Below are positions 62,993 through 64,000 of a DNA stretch of 64,000 bases, piece after piece. The stretch comes from Hyaloperonospora brassicae (Eukaryota; Oomycota; Peronosporomycetes; Peronosporales; Peronosporaceae). Made by a program: the position numbers and the translations under genes. The notes beneath the pieces were generated by a model. It did not search any database, was not told where the DNA came from, and saw only the letters and a program-made list of their open reading frames with translations. Numbering within the stretch: the first letter of the stretch is position 1; every line of letters starts with the position of its first letter. The stretch spans positions 1 through 64,000 of the forward strand of contig CANTFL010001458.1 in NCBI GenBank assembly GCA_947650285.1, read 5' to 3'.

Positions 62993-64000
62993 AATTGACT
63001 CGTTTTCGCGATGTTTAACCTGCACTGGGAATGATATCCCTTTGTTGGATCCTGCTTCTCCTTGAACGGTCACTTTACTGTCGCAATATCACTTTTATGT
63101 ATAACCCTATCCTTGGTGTGCGGTTCTTTGTTTCCCTTATATGTTGGCATTTACATCCATTACTTTCGAAGAGCACTTATTCCCCAACCGTCATATGCAT
63201 CCTAACCGAAAGAGCTAAATGGGATTACGATCGCGTGCATCTTTGCGGAAACGATCGCGTCAAAAAAACTTGTCCATTTCACCCCTAATTGAATCTAGAG
63301 TCTACGACTTGTGGTGGTCACGGTACCCACGAACGCTATGGCCACCATTGTGGTAATGAGCCAGGCTGAATTAAGCAAGTCCAGCATGAATAGTAGGGGG
63401 GCAATTGTTAGTCCAATTCTTATAGAAAATAGAATTGTCCAAGGGCTAATACCCAATACTCGGATCAAATGGCTGACGGCTAAAGATGGACGCCTATACA
63501 AGCCTGACCATTGGCATGACTCATACAATAAAAACATGTCCTTACCCCCGAAGAGGTAAATTATTTTTTTATGATTGAGCTAGTGGTTTAGGAGAAGCCG
63601 CACTGGCAACACGGGTCGCCGCTGTCTCACTGGAGGAAAGTGAATAGCGCGTCTGGAGAAGTGGCGATATTTGTATTCCCCGGGGTCGAGAACTTTCCTA
63701 AATACTAACAACGTGTAAGCCCAACAAATACGGTCCCGCGGTCAATATTGGCGTCTTTTTTCTCTTGACTCTAATAATCTAAGCTCCACGCGGAGCTAAT
63801 ATCATTTTTAAGCCGCAGCGGTAGCGGTTGAGCCAACATCAATTATTGTAACTGTCAGTTTTAGTTGCGCGCGAAATTTTAGTCCTGGATCCATTTGGCA
63901 GAGAAAAATCAGAAAGAACGGAGAGCGAAATAATTCATGTCATAATATCGTGCATTTTTGAAGAAGATGTGTGCACCTAATGCAACAGTGCGGTGATCGA
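62993..64000. other. No supported gene
   Basis: Short overlapping frames on both strands near 63295-63559, neither recognisable. Nothing else seen. Confidence 0.45.

Noticed and set aside
1..64000. RxLR or Crinkler effector genes, CRISPR arrays, rRNA
   Set aside because: I looked for RxLR-EER and LxLFLAK motifs after signal peptides, regularly spaced repeats and ribosomal RNA, and found none I could support.

Overview
The window looks like repeat-dense, gene-poor DNA from a plant-pathogenic oomycete, most likely a Peronosporales species (Phytophthora or downy-mildew type). The reasons are the chromodomain Ty3/Gypsy families whose proteins read like oomycete elements, a Mutator-like transposon with a zinc-knuckle transposase, tRNA-derived SINEs and small secreted-protein genes. 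No ribosomal RNA, CRISPR array or prokaryotic operon is seen. The species is an inference.

Layout. 0.1-1.6 kb: a minus-strand gene for a secreted, Pro/Ser/Thr-rich single-pass membrane protein, broken by a one-base indel in a 12-bp minisatellite. 3.65-8.1 kb: a heavily decayed copy of the Gypsy family that is nearly intact at 26.9-34.9 kb. 8.1-15.8 kb: AT-rich, gene-free, with small repeats. 15.83-19.87 kb: a whole Mutator-like element with terminal inverted repeats and a near-perfect 9-bp target duplication. 20.4-26.2 kb: a GC-richer island built as a 1.5-kb inverted repeat around a 1.9-kb spacer, with two facing copies of a small secreted-protein gene, another secreted-protein candidate just outside and a membrane-protein candidate in the spacer. 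26.87-34.86 kb: Gypsy element 1 (plus strand, LTRs about 98% identical). 35.40-43.48 kb: Gypsy element 2 (minus strand, older, cut by a 266-bp SINE-like insertion). 43.5-64 kb: old, largely unreadable repeat DNA with degenerate minisatellites, a tRNA-derived SINE and one recognisable zinc knuckle.

Two things stand out. (1) Gypsy element 1 is packed with short, near-perfect hairpins (8-13 bp stems, 0-7 nt loops) roughly every 40 nt in the stretches I read, in LTR and coding sequence alike. Element 2 shows shorter versions. In the decayed 3.65-8.1 kb copy at least one stem is kept by a compensatory base-pair change. (2) Both Gypsy elements carry, between the chromodomain and the 3' LTR, a long reading frame on the strand opposite gag-pol. 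In both it has a disordered N-terminus, a charged middle and a coiled-coil C-terminus, and it runs antisense to the 3' end of pol.

Element 1 also has a textbook -1 frameshift signal at the gag-pol junction. All the transposon genes seen here carry stops or frameshifts, so these copies look inactive as sequenced, although base errors in homopolymers cannot be excluded for element 1.
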